Of a DNA stretch of 56,499 nucleotides, positions 18,776 to 25,983 are shown in pieces. The notes beneath the pieces were generated by a model. That model was not told where the DNA came from. It saw only the letters and a program-made list of their open reading frames with translations, and did not search any database. Source of the DNA: JBAXTE01 sp964653595 (GTDB taxonomy: Bacteria; Bacteroidota; Bacteroidia; Bacteroidales; WCHB1-69); the NCBI GenBank assembly GCA_964653595.1, contig CAZZHH010000022.1, forward strand, positions 1 through 56,499, given 5' to 3'. The translations under genes were made by a program, and so were the position numbers. The first letter of the stretch is position 1. Every line of letters begins with the position of its first letter.

Positions 18776-19855
18776 CTACCAGCCAGCTGAATTGTAGTCT
18801 TCCAGGACATAAATTCCAAACAGCCCTTTTTTTAATTTCAAGGTCACCGTGTTGTCGTCCTTGTACTGGTCGTAATCGAGAAAATAACAAGGGCCCCAGT
18901 AATGGTTGTACTTGTCGTCGTCGAATCTCAGATGCGAACTGCCTTTGTTTGTGATGACTTCGAACGTTTTATCTACTTGAGTCCTGCTATGGAAGTATGA
19001 GACATTTAAAATCAAAAAAATGGAGAAAACAATTTGGGGAAAGCCAAAAAAAACAATCAGCGGCCGTTTGATATCGGACAGTCTTTGCCCGAACGAATAG
19101 AGCCATTGTGGAAATTGAGTTTCGGTGTCTTCTTTCATGATGTTTTTGAAGAATCCCCTGAAAATCAGAAGTGAAATGGGGATGATCAAATAAATGGACA
19201 ACATTATAGCGTTGGGAATCAAGGTTTTGATCCCAATGGTATAAAAAATCCAGCCGTTTATCAGGGTTGCTATAAATGTTGTGAAAACATCGGATTTTAG
19301 AAAGACCAATAAGAGGTATGCGGTGTCGCTCAGGATTTGATTCATGGATTGCTTCTTGATGATTGAAACCATGTTTGTCAAGAGCGGTGCTGTGATGAGC
19401 GACAAAAGGACGGAAGAGATGATAAATTCGGTTTTTAGGGTGAGAAAAAAGTGAAGCTGAACTGAAAAAAACGGAATAAAGAAAATCAAGGAACCCCAGA
19501 ACTCAAGGGTTTTGTATTGCGACATCTTCGTTTTGTAATAATCGGAATTGATAAATTCCTGATATTCCATTTGTGCCGCTCTCCGTGCCCGTTCACGGGC
19601 TTGTTCTTTCAAATCGGTTTCGGAATATGCAGCGGAGGCACGGGTATAATTGCGGGATGTTTCATTGTAAACCCGTCCAGTTTTTCCCCTCAACATCGAT
19701 TCATAAGCCTCGGTCAATGCGATGAAATCCTCATGCGCGGTCGGACTTGGGTTTACGTCCGGATGAATCCTGCCGGCTTTCTTCCGGTAGGCGTTCTTAA
19801 TTTCTTTAATGGTGGCGTTTGGTGACACCTCCAATATTTGGCAGTATTCATTCAT
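18776..19855 (-). CDS. J-domain protein with multi-pass membrane region
   Basis: The 359-residue protein starts with a canonical J domain (residues 1-60) carrying the HPD motif in GRIHPDVNPSP, which stimulates the ATPase of DnaK-type Hsp70. No glycine-rich or zinc-finger regions follow, so this is a class C J protein. Residues about 115-300 contain several hydrophobic helices, and the last 60 residues form a soluble tail with a cysteine in GPCYFLDYDQ. The membrane location suggests it recruits DnaK to the inner membrane; the client is unknown. Base composition looks more G+C-rich than the next genes. It is convergent with the PepSY-like gene. Confidence 0.85.
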   Translation of the reverse strand: MNEYCQILEVSPNATIKEIKNAYRKKAGRIHPDVNPSPTAHEDFIALTEAYESMLRGKTGRVYNETSRNYTRASAAYSETDLKEQARERARRAAQMEYQEFINSDYYKTKMSQYKTLEFWGSLIFFIPFFSVQLHFFLTLKTEFIISSVLLSLITAPLLTNMVSIIKKQSMNQILSDTAYLLLVFLKSDVFTTFIATLINGWIFYTIGIKTLIPNAIMLSIYLIIPISLLIFRGFFKNIMKEDTETQFPQWLYSFGQRLSDIKRPLIVFFGFPQIVFSIFLILNVSYFHSRTQVDKTFEVITNKGSSHLRFDDDKYNHYWGPCYFLDYDQYKDDNTVTLKLKKGLFGIYVLEDYNSAGW

Positions 19856-20023
19856 GAAGACAAATTTAGCTGTTTTTCAATAAAGCACAAAAGAATTTTG
19901 ATTTTTGATGACTTAATCCTCCAATTTGCCAATTGAATCATTAAATGCTTTTTATATATGAATAGCATTATCAAAAACACATTATACATTTATATATCAG
20001 AAACTTACATCCACCGCCTCTTT

Positions 20024-20044
20024 TTGTCCACCATTTTGTCCACG
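20024..20044 (+). promoter_or_regulatory. Tandem TTGTCCAC operator candidate (copy 2)
   Basis: Direct copies of TTGTCCAC (20024) and TTGTCCAC (20036), 12 bases apart, lie 95 bases before a T9SS cargo gene. Only one of 21 bases differs from copy 1 at 12814-12834. Confidence 0.6.
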
Positions 20045-20138
20045 ACATGAACATCGCTTTGATGCTGATCTATGATAATTATTGATTCCTTTGCAAAGTC
20101 AATAATCAAAACCAGGTTTTGTCTTAAAATAATCAAAA

Positions 20139-21155
20139 ATGAAAAAAATCGCACTATTTGTTGCAATCATCACATTCTCAGTGGCGGTGTTCGCCCAAAC
20201 GCAAACAGTAATCACACGAAGCGAACGGTCGACCGCCCCAAAGGTGAATACGCTTACAGACCCTTCAGTTGCCATCACTTTGGGCACGGTCACCCCAACG
20301 ACCGTTCAAGCTACGTTTACACCGAATACCGAATGCATTTCCTATTACATACTTATAGGAAAAGCCGATGAAATGGCTCAATACGTGACGATGATGGGGC
20401 AACCGATCGAGGCTTTGATCGAATCGTGGGGACTCCATTTTTATGCGGATTCCACCTACACATGGAACGAATTGATTCCAAACACGGAATATACCATTTA
20501 TGCCCTACCCAAGGATGGATCGGGAACCAATTATACGATGCAGACCTTGGTGTGCACAACCGCGCAACTGGGAGGTACCGGGCTTTCAACGTTAACCATA
20601 AACGTTTCCGAGATCACGGCCACACAAGCACGTGTTTTGGTCACACCAAACGCAGAAACTTCTGTTTTCCACGACGGAATCATCACCGTAGATTATTACA
20701 ACGAAATTGGCGCCGATTCAGCACTGGAAGTGATTAAAACCAATCCGTATCCGTTGTATGCAACCGACAACTGGGTTTGGTTAGATTTAACCCCAAATAC
20801 AAACTATTATGCGATTGCTGTGGGACAAAATAGCAACAATGAATGGGGAACACCAACCATTGTTCCCTTTGCAACCCTCTCTGGCACTGGAGTTTCTTCT
20901 ATTCAAAATTCAACTTCCTTGTTTTCAGTAATACCAAACCCAAACAATGGCACCTTTGAGGTCAAACTGGAATCATCTGACATATCTGAAATTGAGATTT
21001 ATGATGTAAATGGCAGAGTAGTTTACAAACAGACCATTTCCAAAACCAATCCAAAGATTAACGCCAATCATTTAGAAAATGGGTATTATTTTGTCCGATT
21101 GTCCTCTAATTCCAGAGCACAAAATACCGTTCAAAAAATGGTAATTTCAAAGTAA
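20139..21155 (+). CDS. T9SS cargo protein with two fibronectin-like modules
   Basis: A 338-residue secreted protein. The signal peptide covers residues 1-20 (ending AVFAQ). Two fibronectin-III-like modules of about 110 residues follow, each with the recurring pattern of a threonine-rich strand and LxPNTxYxxxA (ELIPNTEYTIYALPK, then DLTPNTNYYAIAVGQ). The C-terminus is a type IX sorting domain (VIPNPNNGTFEVKL to MVISK). The binding partner is unknown. The shared TTGTCCAC tandem motif upstream links it to the TPR/HTH regulator locus 7 kb to the left. Confidence 0.85.
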   Translation: MKKIALFVAIITFSVAVFAQTQTVITRSERSTAPKVNTLTDPSVAITLGTVTPTTVQATFTPNTECISYYILIGKADEMAQYVTMMGQPIEALIESWGLHFYADSTYTWNELIPNTEYTIYALPKDGSGTNYTMQTLVCTTAQLGGTGLSTLTINVSEITATQARVLVTPNAETSVFHDGIITVDYYNEIGADSALEVIKTNPYPLYATDNWVWLDLTPNTNYYAIAVGQNSNNEWGTPTIVPFATLSGTGVSSIQNSTSLFSVIPNPNNGTFEVKLESSDISEIEIYDVNGRVVYKQTISKTNPKINANHLENGYYFVRLSSNSRAQNTVQKMVISK

Positions 21156-21162
21156 TTCAACT

Positions 21163-21219
21163 AGAGTTTATGTAATAGCGTAATTCAACTTTGAAGGATT
21201 GTGTTATTGCATAAACTCT
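21163..21219. terminator. Long imperfect hairpin after T9SS cargo gene
   Basis: AGAGTTTATGTAATAG (21163-21178) pairs with TTATTGCATAAACTCT (21204-21219) at 14 of 16 positions. There is no long T-run, so it may stabilise a 3' end rather than terminate. The rest of the gap to 21437 shows nothing I recognise. Confidence 0.45.
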
Positions 21220-21437
21220 ATTATATATGCCCCTAGATAACATTACTTACCTAATTTAAATTCGCTATGAATCGAAATACAAATGGCCATAGCGGGATTA
21301 TTTTTTATCAGATTAGAAGGGAATTGTAGACTATATTATTCATTATGTTTCATTTAACTCGAAGTTATAATTTTTTGCATTTCATACAAATCCAAAAAAA
21401 ATTAGCTTTAAAAAGATTTTTTGAATGTAACCAAAAA

Positions 21438-22154
21438 TTAATATTTAGCCATCGCTAACACTTTCATGTCTTTGGGCATTTTTTCGATGGCATAACGCAA
21501 TGCGGTCCGGGGCATCCCCTTTCTGTTTGCCATGACATATTCAAAAACTTCTTGTTCATGTTTTTGGCATGCAACTTTCAGCATCCAGCCATACCCTTTT
21601 TGAACCATGTCGTCTTTATCAAGGAATAATATATCTGCAATTTCAAAAATATCTTTCAAAAACAAACCTTTTTTAGCCGGAACTATAAGCGAAACCGCAG
21701 CTGCTCTTCGCATCCAACGATTTGAAGAGGTTGCCCATATTTTTAACACTTCAATTTTTTCAGGAAACATTTCAATGTAAGTTCCTACTGTATGATTGCA
21801 AAATGTGTCGCATGATGCCCAATTCTGGATGTATGTATTTACCCAACGCTCAAATAAAATAATATCTTCAACCAAATATTTCTTATGAAGCTGATACGAC
21901 CAGTTACATGCGATAAACGACTCCTCCATATAACCCGATTGCCAGAACTGTTCACAAAAATCTAGAATAGTTGCTTTTGGCAAATCCTTAATCTGTTTAA
22001 AATAGGCTTTAGAGATCATTTGAACCTCCGCAGATTTTATTCCGTAAAGCTTTACCTCTTCCTTAAAATATCGTAATCCAGATTGCTTTACTTTTTCGTC
22101 GGATAGAGCTATTAGGTCTTCGCGGATAGTTTGTATTATGTTGTTCATAATCAA
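21438..22154 (-). CDS. DNA alkylation repair protein, AlkD-like
   Basis: A 238-residue all-helical protein of HEAT-like repeats, the usual length of AlkC/AlkD DNA glycosylases. Family features include the helix pair SNRWMRRAAAVSLIVPAKKG (about residues 141-160), where paired arginines contact DNA, and QKGYGWMLK (about 184-192) with the conserved aromatic residue. The family removes N3- and N7-alkylated purines. An initial MIMNNI gives two possible ATG starts three codons apart. It is a stand-alone gene. Confidence 0.87.
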   Translation of the reverse strand: MIMNNIIQTIREDLIALSDEKVKQSGLRYFKEEVKLYGIKSAEVQMISKAYFKQIKDLPKATILDFCEQFWQSGYMEESFIACNWSYQLHKKYLVEDIILFERWVNTYIQNWASCDTFCNHTVGTYIEMFPEKIEVLKIWATSSNRWMRRAAAVSLIVPAKKGLFLKDIFEIADILFLDKDDMVQKGYGWMLKVACQKHEQEVFEYVMANRKGMPRTALRYAIEKMPKDMKVLAMAKY

Positions 22155-22295
22155 ATGTAGTTTATAATTTACACACTAAAAGCAAAGTTACAATAAATAT
22201 TTTTGGTTTGAAAAAGTAAATTTCTGAGTAACCATTTTGGAAAAAACACTGCTTTTGTAATACAAATAAAAGGGTCTTTGCATAAACCATACAAA

Positions 22296-22424
22296 ATGTC
22301 ACAGATGCGGAGAACCCTATTTACAGTGATGGCTAAAGCCGGATTGACCAATTTCTATTGGAACAGCAACTTGAAAAAGAACGGGGCTTATGAGAAGCGG
22401 TTTGACAAACTGTATGAGGAATAA
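22296..22424 (+). pseudogene. Gene 3'-end remnant (copy 1)
   Basis: An open stretch of 42 codons ends in TNFYWNSNLKKNGAYEKRFD and a TAA. The last 32 codons match a second degraded copy at 24968-25066 almost word for word, including many synonymous bases. I do not recognise the parent gene; a transposase or other repeated gene is possible. The two copies bracket four small orphan genes. Confidence 0.55.
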
Positions 22425-22465
22425 ATTTGAAAAACAAATTGAAGAAAGAAAAATTCGACTTTTTA

Positions 22466-22512
22466 TTTTTATAGTGATCTGATTACTTGGATTCATCTGA
22501 TCACTATAAAAA
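22466..22512. terminator. Perfect 14-bp-arm hairpin
   Basis: TTTTTATAGTGATC (22466-22479) and GATCACTATAAAAA (22499-22512) are perfect inverted repeats with a 19-base loop. It could terminate or attenuate in either direction, lying 119 bases before the next start codon. Confidence 0.55.
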
Positions 22513-22630
22513 CTACTCAGTTGAAAATAAACCAAATAGAACCTCATTGGATCTTCATTTGTTAAAAATACGATTACTTTCAAATATATTTTCTAACTTT
22601 AGCCTTGAAAACACACCAAAATAGATAATA

Positions 22631-23212
22631 GTGAGAAAACAGATTAAAAATTTAGTGATAATTGCATTAGTTTTTATGTGCAACTTTGTTTATGGACAAA
22701 AGAATGATTTTTTTAGTTTAACACAAATCAGTTATGGAGCAGAAAAAGCTGGAAACAACCCTGCATGTGGGTTTAAAACTGTTTTAGGTTACCAGATTAA
22801 TACATTATCTTCAATTGGTGTAGGACTGGGAATAGACAGTTACGAGAATTTGGCTCTGTTACCTGTAACATTAGATGCAAGGTTCACTTTTTTAAAAAGT
22901 AAAGTTCGCCCCACGTTTAATGCATCTATAGGGTACAGCTCCGCATTGAGACCAAATAAAAAATATTTTTATAGTGATTCTGATTATGCAACGCTAACTT
23001 ATTCTGGCGGTTTAATCCTTAGTCCATCAATTGGGATTAAAGTCTATTTACCTAAGGACATATCTATATTTTTCGATATTGGTTATAAAATGCAAAAGAC
23101 AAAAAGCGTTTCAAATTATGAATATTTGGAAGGATCAAGTTGGGTAAAAGGTCAAAATACAGTTAATAAAACTCTCAATATGTTTTCATTAAGCGTAGGT
23201 TTTCAGTTCTAA
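22631..23212 (+). CDS. Outer-membrane beta-barrel-like protein
   Basis: The 193-residue protein starts at GTG with a signal peptide (residues 1-22, ending FVYGQ). Alternating strands rich in glycine and tyrosine follow, and it ends in FSLSVGFQF with a terminal phenylalanine, the classic outer-membrane barrel signature. No named family is recognised. A possible -7 element TAACTTTA lies at 22594-22601. It is the first of four orphan genes in the patch bounded by repeated gene ends. Confidence 0.7.
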   Translation: MRKQIKNLVIIALVFMCNFVYGQKNDFFSLTQISYGAEKAGNNPACGFKTVLGYQINTLSSIGVGLGIDSYENLALLPVTLDARFTFLKSKVRPTFNASIGYSSALRPNKKYFYSDSDYATLTYSGGLILSPSIGIKVYLPKDISIFFDIGYKMQKTKSVSNYEYLEGSSWVKGQNTVNKTLNMFSLSVGFQF

Positions 23213-23219
23213 TCACGTT

Positions 23220-23300
23220 TCGCCCGTCCGGATCAATTCCGGCGAATATGATTGTGGAACAGAAGATGTATATGCTTTGATTAAAGAATATTGTAATTAA
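23220..23300 (+). pseudogene. Orphan 3'-end coding remnant
   Basis: An open stretch begins 8 bases after the barrel gene stop and reads SPVRINSGEYDCGTEDVYAL before ending at TAA (23298-23300). It has no start codon, and its first 35 bases are clearly more G+C-rich than the surroundings. It looks like the tail of a lost gene; the parent is not recognised. Confidence 0.4.
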
Positions 23301-23431
23301 TCTTCGCTTATAAACATTTAATTACCTTGTGATTACAGAATATGAATGATTAAATTATCCAGATAAATCATTGAAAAAAAATTTAAGTGTTTTTATCGTA
23401 CAATTTTTAACGGGTCATTTGTAATGATACC

Positions 23432-23439
23432 TATATTTG
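23432..23439 (+). promoter_or_regulatory. -7 box before orphan gene
   Basis: TATATTTG, 23 bases before the ATG at 23462. No well-spaced TTG is seen. Confidence 0.4.
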
Positions 23440-23461
23440 CAAAATAAAAAACACAAATGAG

Positions 23462-23872
23462 ATGAAAAATGAAATTGAAAAATATTTGAGGGAAGGAATT
23501 AACTTCAATAATGTTTTACATAATAAACTGGGAGACGATACCGAGGTGAAAGATTGGTTTCTCAAAGCTACAGGGTTATATAGTTCAGACTCTGAGATTA
23601 AACGCCCAATCATTTTTACCCCTTTGAATAATATTGATGCAAAATATGAATATCAGTCAAAATTTGAATATTTATACATCAGGAAATTTTATAAAAGTTA
23701 TGCCAATTATTGCGAATTGCTTAATACAATTGAATTCCAAATTAATGGAACAGTAACTCTTACAAAAACAGAGTTGATATCACCTAAATATTTTGACATT
23801 ACTGATATTACAAGAGCTCAATTTAAAGATGACAATAAAATCCTATTCAATTATGACAAACAAAATAATTAA
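23462..23872 (+). CDS. Orphan protein, 136 aa
   Basis: I do not recognise this protein. It is cytoplasmic by appearance, with no signal or membrane segment. It is rich in lysine, asparagine and tyrosine, with an acidic and basic mixed N-terminal helix (MKNEIEKYLREGINFNNVLH). Its last 20 bases overlap the start of the next gene, so the two are translationally coupled. A soluble protein coupled to a small membrane protein could be a two-part module, but no function can be assigned. Confidence 0.6.
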   Translation: MKNEIEKYLREGINFNNVLHNKLGDDTEVKDWFLKATGLYSSDSEIKRPIIFTPLNNIDAKYEYQSKFEYLYIRKFYKSYANYCELLNTIEFQINGTVTLTKTELISPKYFDITDITRAQFKDDNKILFNYDKQNN

Positions 23873-24152
23873 AATCGCCTTAGCTGTATTGTTTTTTCTA
23901 TGTTTACTCCAAATGCCATATGGCTACTTTCAATTAGTTCGTTTTTCAGCACTTCTTGGGTTTTCAATTTTGGCATATCTGGCGTTCCAAAAACATAGAA
24001 TCGTTGAAATGATAGTGCATATTGGATTAGCCATATTATTTCAGCCATTAGTAAAAATAGCACTTGGAAGGGAAGTCTGGAACATCGTGGATGTAATTGT
24101 GGGCATTGGGTTATTAGGCTCGTTATTGTATGATTGGAAGAGGATGGTTTAA
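23853..24152 (+). CDS. Small membrane protein, DUF6804-like
   Basis: A 99-residue protein with three or four predicted transmembrane helices and the motif MPYGYFQLVRFSALLGFSIL (about residues 20-39). This resembles the small DUF6804 membrane family; I rely on memory of the PYGYxQxVR motif. The ATG at 23853 lies inside the 3' end of the previous gene, and an upstream in-frame ATG at 23793 would give a non-membrane extension. Function unknown. Confidence 0.65.
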   Translation: MTNKIIKIALAVLFFLCLLQMPYGYFQLVRFSALLGFSILAYLAFQKHRIVEMIVHIGLAILFQPLVKIALGREVWNIVDVIVGIGLLGSLLYDWKRMV

Positions 24153-24207
24153 TTAGAATACAAAAGATTGTGAAAATTACAAAAGAAGATCTTACTTGGA
24201 AAAATTC

Positions 24208-24381
24208 ATGAAGTCGATCAATTTGGATGATCCAAAATTCAATGAATTTTCCAAAATATTAAACTCTTTTACAAAGCCAGACGTGCAAAAACTTGAAAAT
24301 ATGATTCATGAAACACCAGCTCATTGCCATAAAACTGAAAACATTAAAAAAATGGAATATTGTAAACTGGCGCACTATTAA
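24208..24381 (+). CDS. Possible small protein, 57 aa
   Basis: A short open frame, MKSINLDDPKFNEFSKILNS onwards, ends EYCKLAHY. A TTG at 24196 could extend it by four residues. Just upstream a different frame reads VKITKEDLTW from a GTG at 24172 and stops within the first codons of this frame, which could be a decayed, frameshifted start of one gene. It contains one cysteine-histidine cluster (HETPAHCHKTE). Unrecognised; may be a remnant. Confidence 0.35.
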   Translation: MKSINLDDPKFNEFSKILNSFTKPDVQKLENMIHETPAHCHKTENIKKMEYCKLAHY

Positions 24382-24393
24382 CATCTTTGAAAT

Positions 24394-24401
24394 TACATTT
24401 G
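24394..24401 (+). promoter_or_regulatory. -7 box before orphan gene
   Basis: TACATTTG matches TAnnTTTG, 22 bases before the ATG at 24423; no clear -33 element. Confidence 0.4.
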
Positions 24402-24422
24402 TAAAAAATAAAATAAAATAAA

Positions 24423-24830
24423 ATGAGCAAAAAGACAATTAAGTGCAAGTTATTTCACACTACATCTAATGGGGTTGCTGAATATTCTAAGGCGGAATTA
24501 GTTGGCAAAAGAATTTATATTGGCGATAATTTAGCGTATATTGATACTTTAGGAATTGATTATTCATTTCCATATAATTACTCTTATGACACTTGGATAG
24601 ATGATGAAATAGATTTGGGGAATTCTAAGAAAAAGAACATCAATACTGTAATAAGATACAAGAAAGAAAATATTGATTATGAGTATTATACACACTTAAC
24701 ATACTGTAAAAAAATAAAACTCAGCTATATTTTCAAAAATCTTTGGTTTCAAAAAGCTAGCAACATTATGTGGATAATTAATGTTCTGGTTGCGATAGGA
24801 GCTATTGTGGCAAATTTTTGCAGAAAATAA
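24423..24830 (+). CDS. Orphan protein with C-terminal membrane helix, 135 aa
   Basis: The protein has a soluble N-terminal part (residues 1-105) of beta-like character with many tyrosines. A single hydrophobic helix near the C-terminus (about 114-131, NIMWIINVLVAIGAIVANF) is followed by CRK. It is therefore probably tail-anchored. No family is recognised. It is the last small gene before the second copy of the repeated gene 3' end. Confidence 0.6.
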   Translation: MSKKTIKCKLFHTTSNGVAEYSKAELVGKRIYIGDNLAYIDTLGIDYSFPYNYSYDTWIDDEIDLGNSKKKNINTVIRYKKENIDYEYYTHLTYCKKIKLSYIFKNLWFQKASNIMWIINVLVAIGAIVANFCRK

Positions 24831-24967
24831 TATCCAAGTGAATATCGCACTCTTTCCCGCTTATAAATGAATTCTTTGGAATCAATCTTATGGCACATGA
24901 AACGCTTCTATGAGCTTTATTATCAGGCAAATATAAAACTGCAATGCAGCGTTGCAGTTTTGCTTCA

Positions 24968-25066
24968 ATGATAGCAAAAACGGGACTGACCAATTTCTAT
25001 TGGAACAGCAATTTGAAAAAGAACGGAGCTTTTGAGAAGCGGTTTGATAAACCGTATGAAATTTGA
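24968..25066 (+). pseudogene. Gene 3'-end remnant (copy 2)
   Basis: Open stretch ending in TNFYWNSNLKKNGAFEKRFD, then TGA. It is the second copy of the sequence at 22329-22424. Just before it, AACTGCAA and TTGCAGTT (24938-24960) form an inverted repeat. Confidence 0.55.
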
Positions 25067-25138
25067 TAGTTTAATCAATAAATATAACCAATTGTTTTTA
25101 AACATAATACATATTAATAATCCACCAAATTAATAGAA

Positions 25139-25160
25139 ATGTCAAGTTTATACTTGACAT
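25139..25160. promoter_or_regulatory. Palindrome over the -33 region of the TetR promoter
   Basis: ATGTCAAGT (25139-25147), TTAT, ACTTGACAT (25152-25160) is a perfect 9-bp-arm inverted repeat. It contains the TTG of the promoter. It is a candidate second binding site for the regulator or another factor. Confidence 0.5.
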
Positions 25161-25184
25161 TTCATTTTATTTCAACTATCTTTG
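25154..25184 (+). promoter_or_regulatory. Promoter of the TetR/efflux locus
   Basis: TTG at 25154-25156, a 20-base spacer and TATCTTTG at 25177-25184 match the Bacteroidota housekeeping consensus (TTG, 19-21 bases, TAnnTTTG). Transcription should start about 25190, inside the next palindrome. Confidence 0.75.
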
Positions 25185-25192
25185 CCAAACAG

Positions 25193-25210
25193 TTTAACCG
25201 AACGGTTAAA
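25193..25210. promoter_or_regulatory. TetR-type operator over the transcription start
   Basis: TTTAACCGAACGGTTAAA is an inverted repeat with 8-bp arms and a 2-base centre. It lies 9 bases after the -7 box and 22 bases before the TetR start codon, an ideal place for autorepression. Confidence 0.7.
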
Positions 25211-25232
25211 ATCAAATGTTAATATACGCAAG

Positions 25233-25847
25233 ATGTCTGAAATAGAAACATTAAACACCGAAGAGAAGATTTTGGAGGCGGCCAAGCGGGTGTTTATCCG
25301 CAAGGGTTTTGACGGCGCCCGGATGCAGGAAATCGCCGATGAAGCGGGGATCAACAAGGCGTTGTTGCATTATTACTACCGCAGCAAGGACAAACTTTTC
25401 ACCGTGATCTTCGATGAAACGTTGGGGCAACTCACGGGCACCATCCATGAACTCCTGAACACCACCGACGATATTTTCGAGCTGGTTGACAAATTTGTGG
25501 ATTTCTACACCGATTTTTTGAAGAAGAATCCCCACATGCCCATCTTTATCATAAACGAAATCTATCAAAATCCAGAGCGGATGAAGGAACGGATTGGAAA
25601 AAGCAGCAATTTTCCCAAACCGATGGAGATGATCCTAAAATTTTCCAAACAGGTAGAAGACGGCGAAATCAAAGAAGTCAACCCCATCTACTTTATCCTA
25701 AATATGGTTTCCATGTGCATCTTCCCGTTTATGGCTAGGCCGATGATACAAACTGTTTTTAAGGTGGGCGATCCGATTTTCGATTTTATGCTCGACGACC
25801 GAAAAGCATTCATTAAAGAGACATTGATCAATTCGATAAAAAAATAA
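25233..25847 (+). CDS. TetR/AcrR-family transcriptional regulator
   Basis: A 204-residue repressor. The N-terminal DNA-binding domain reads ILEAAKRVFIRKGFDGARMQ then EIADEAGINKALLHYYYRSK (about residues 12-53), matching the TetR helix-turn-helix. The remaining helical domain binds an unknown ligand. The ATG at 25233 is chosen over 25182 because the longer start would lie in the -7 box and read through the operator. It heads the efflux gene set and is probably its autoregulated repressor, comparable to CecR beside ybhGFSR in E. coli. Confidence 0.92.
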   Translation: MSEIETLNTEEKILEAAKRVFIRKGFDGARMQEIADEAGINKALLHYYYRSKDKLFTVIFDETLGQLTGTIHELLNTTDDIFELVDKFVDFYTDFLKKNPHMPIFIINEIYQNPERMKERIGKSSNFPKPMEMILKFSKQVEDGEIKEVNPIYFILNMVSMCIFPFMARPMIQTVFKVGDPIFDFMLDDRKAFIKETLINSIKK

Positions 25848-25865
25848 TTTGTGCGAAATTGCAAA

Positions 25866-25888
25866 GTGCGAAGTCACAGACTTCGCAC
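25866..25888. repeat. GTGCGAAGT palindrome (copy 1)
   Basis: GTGCGAAGT (25866-25874) and ACTTCGCAC (25880-25888), followed by AACTT. A near-identical element lies after the TolC gene at 27268-27290. Confidence 0.7.
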
Positions 25889-25918
25889 AACTTGGTTTAA
25901 AACAAAAAATAACATTAA

Positions 25919-25970
25919 TTTCTGATTTTTTTGTCCCCTTTGGGGATTAAGGGGACAAAAAAATCAGAAA
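25919..25970. terminator. Perfect 22-bp-arm hairpin between TetR and TolC genes
   Basis: Positions 25919-25940 and 25949-25970 are perfect reverse complements with an 8-base loop (TGGGGATT). The stem holds GTCCCC/GGGGAC closed by A/T tracts. It would terminate or attenuate transcription from the TetR promoter, or mark a 3' end, 13 bases before the TolC start. Confidence 0.75.
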
Positions 25971-25983
25971 AAAAATAAAATAA

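Noticed and set aside
24968..25066. Terminal direct repeats of an intact transposon around the orphan genes
   Set aside because: The two copies are diverged coding tails, not insertion-sequence ends; no transposase or target-site duplication is visible.
25182..25232. Upstream start of the TetR gene
   Set aside because: It would begin inside the -7 box and encode the operator palindrome; the ATG at 25233 matches the family start.
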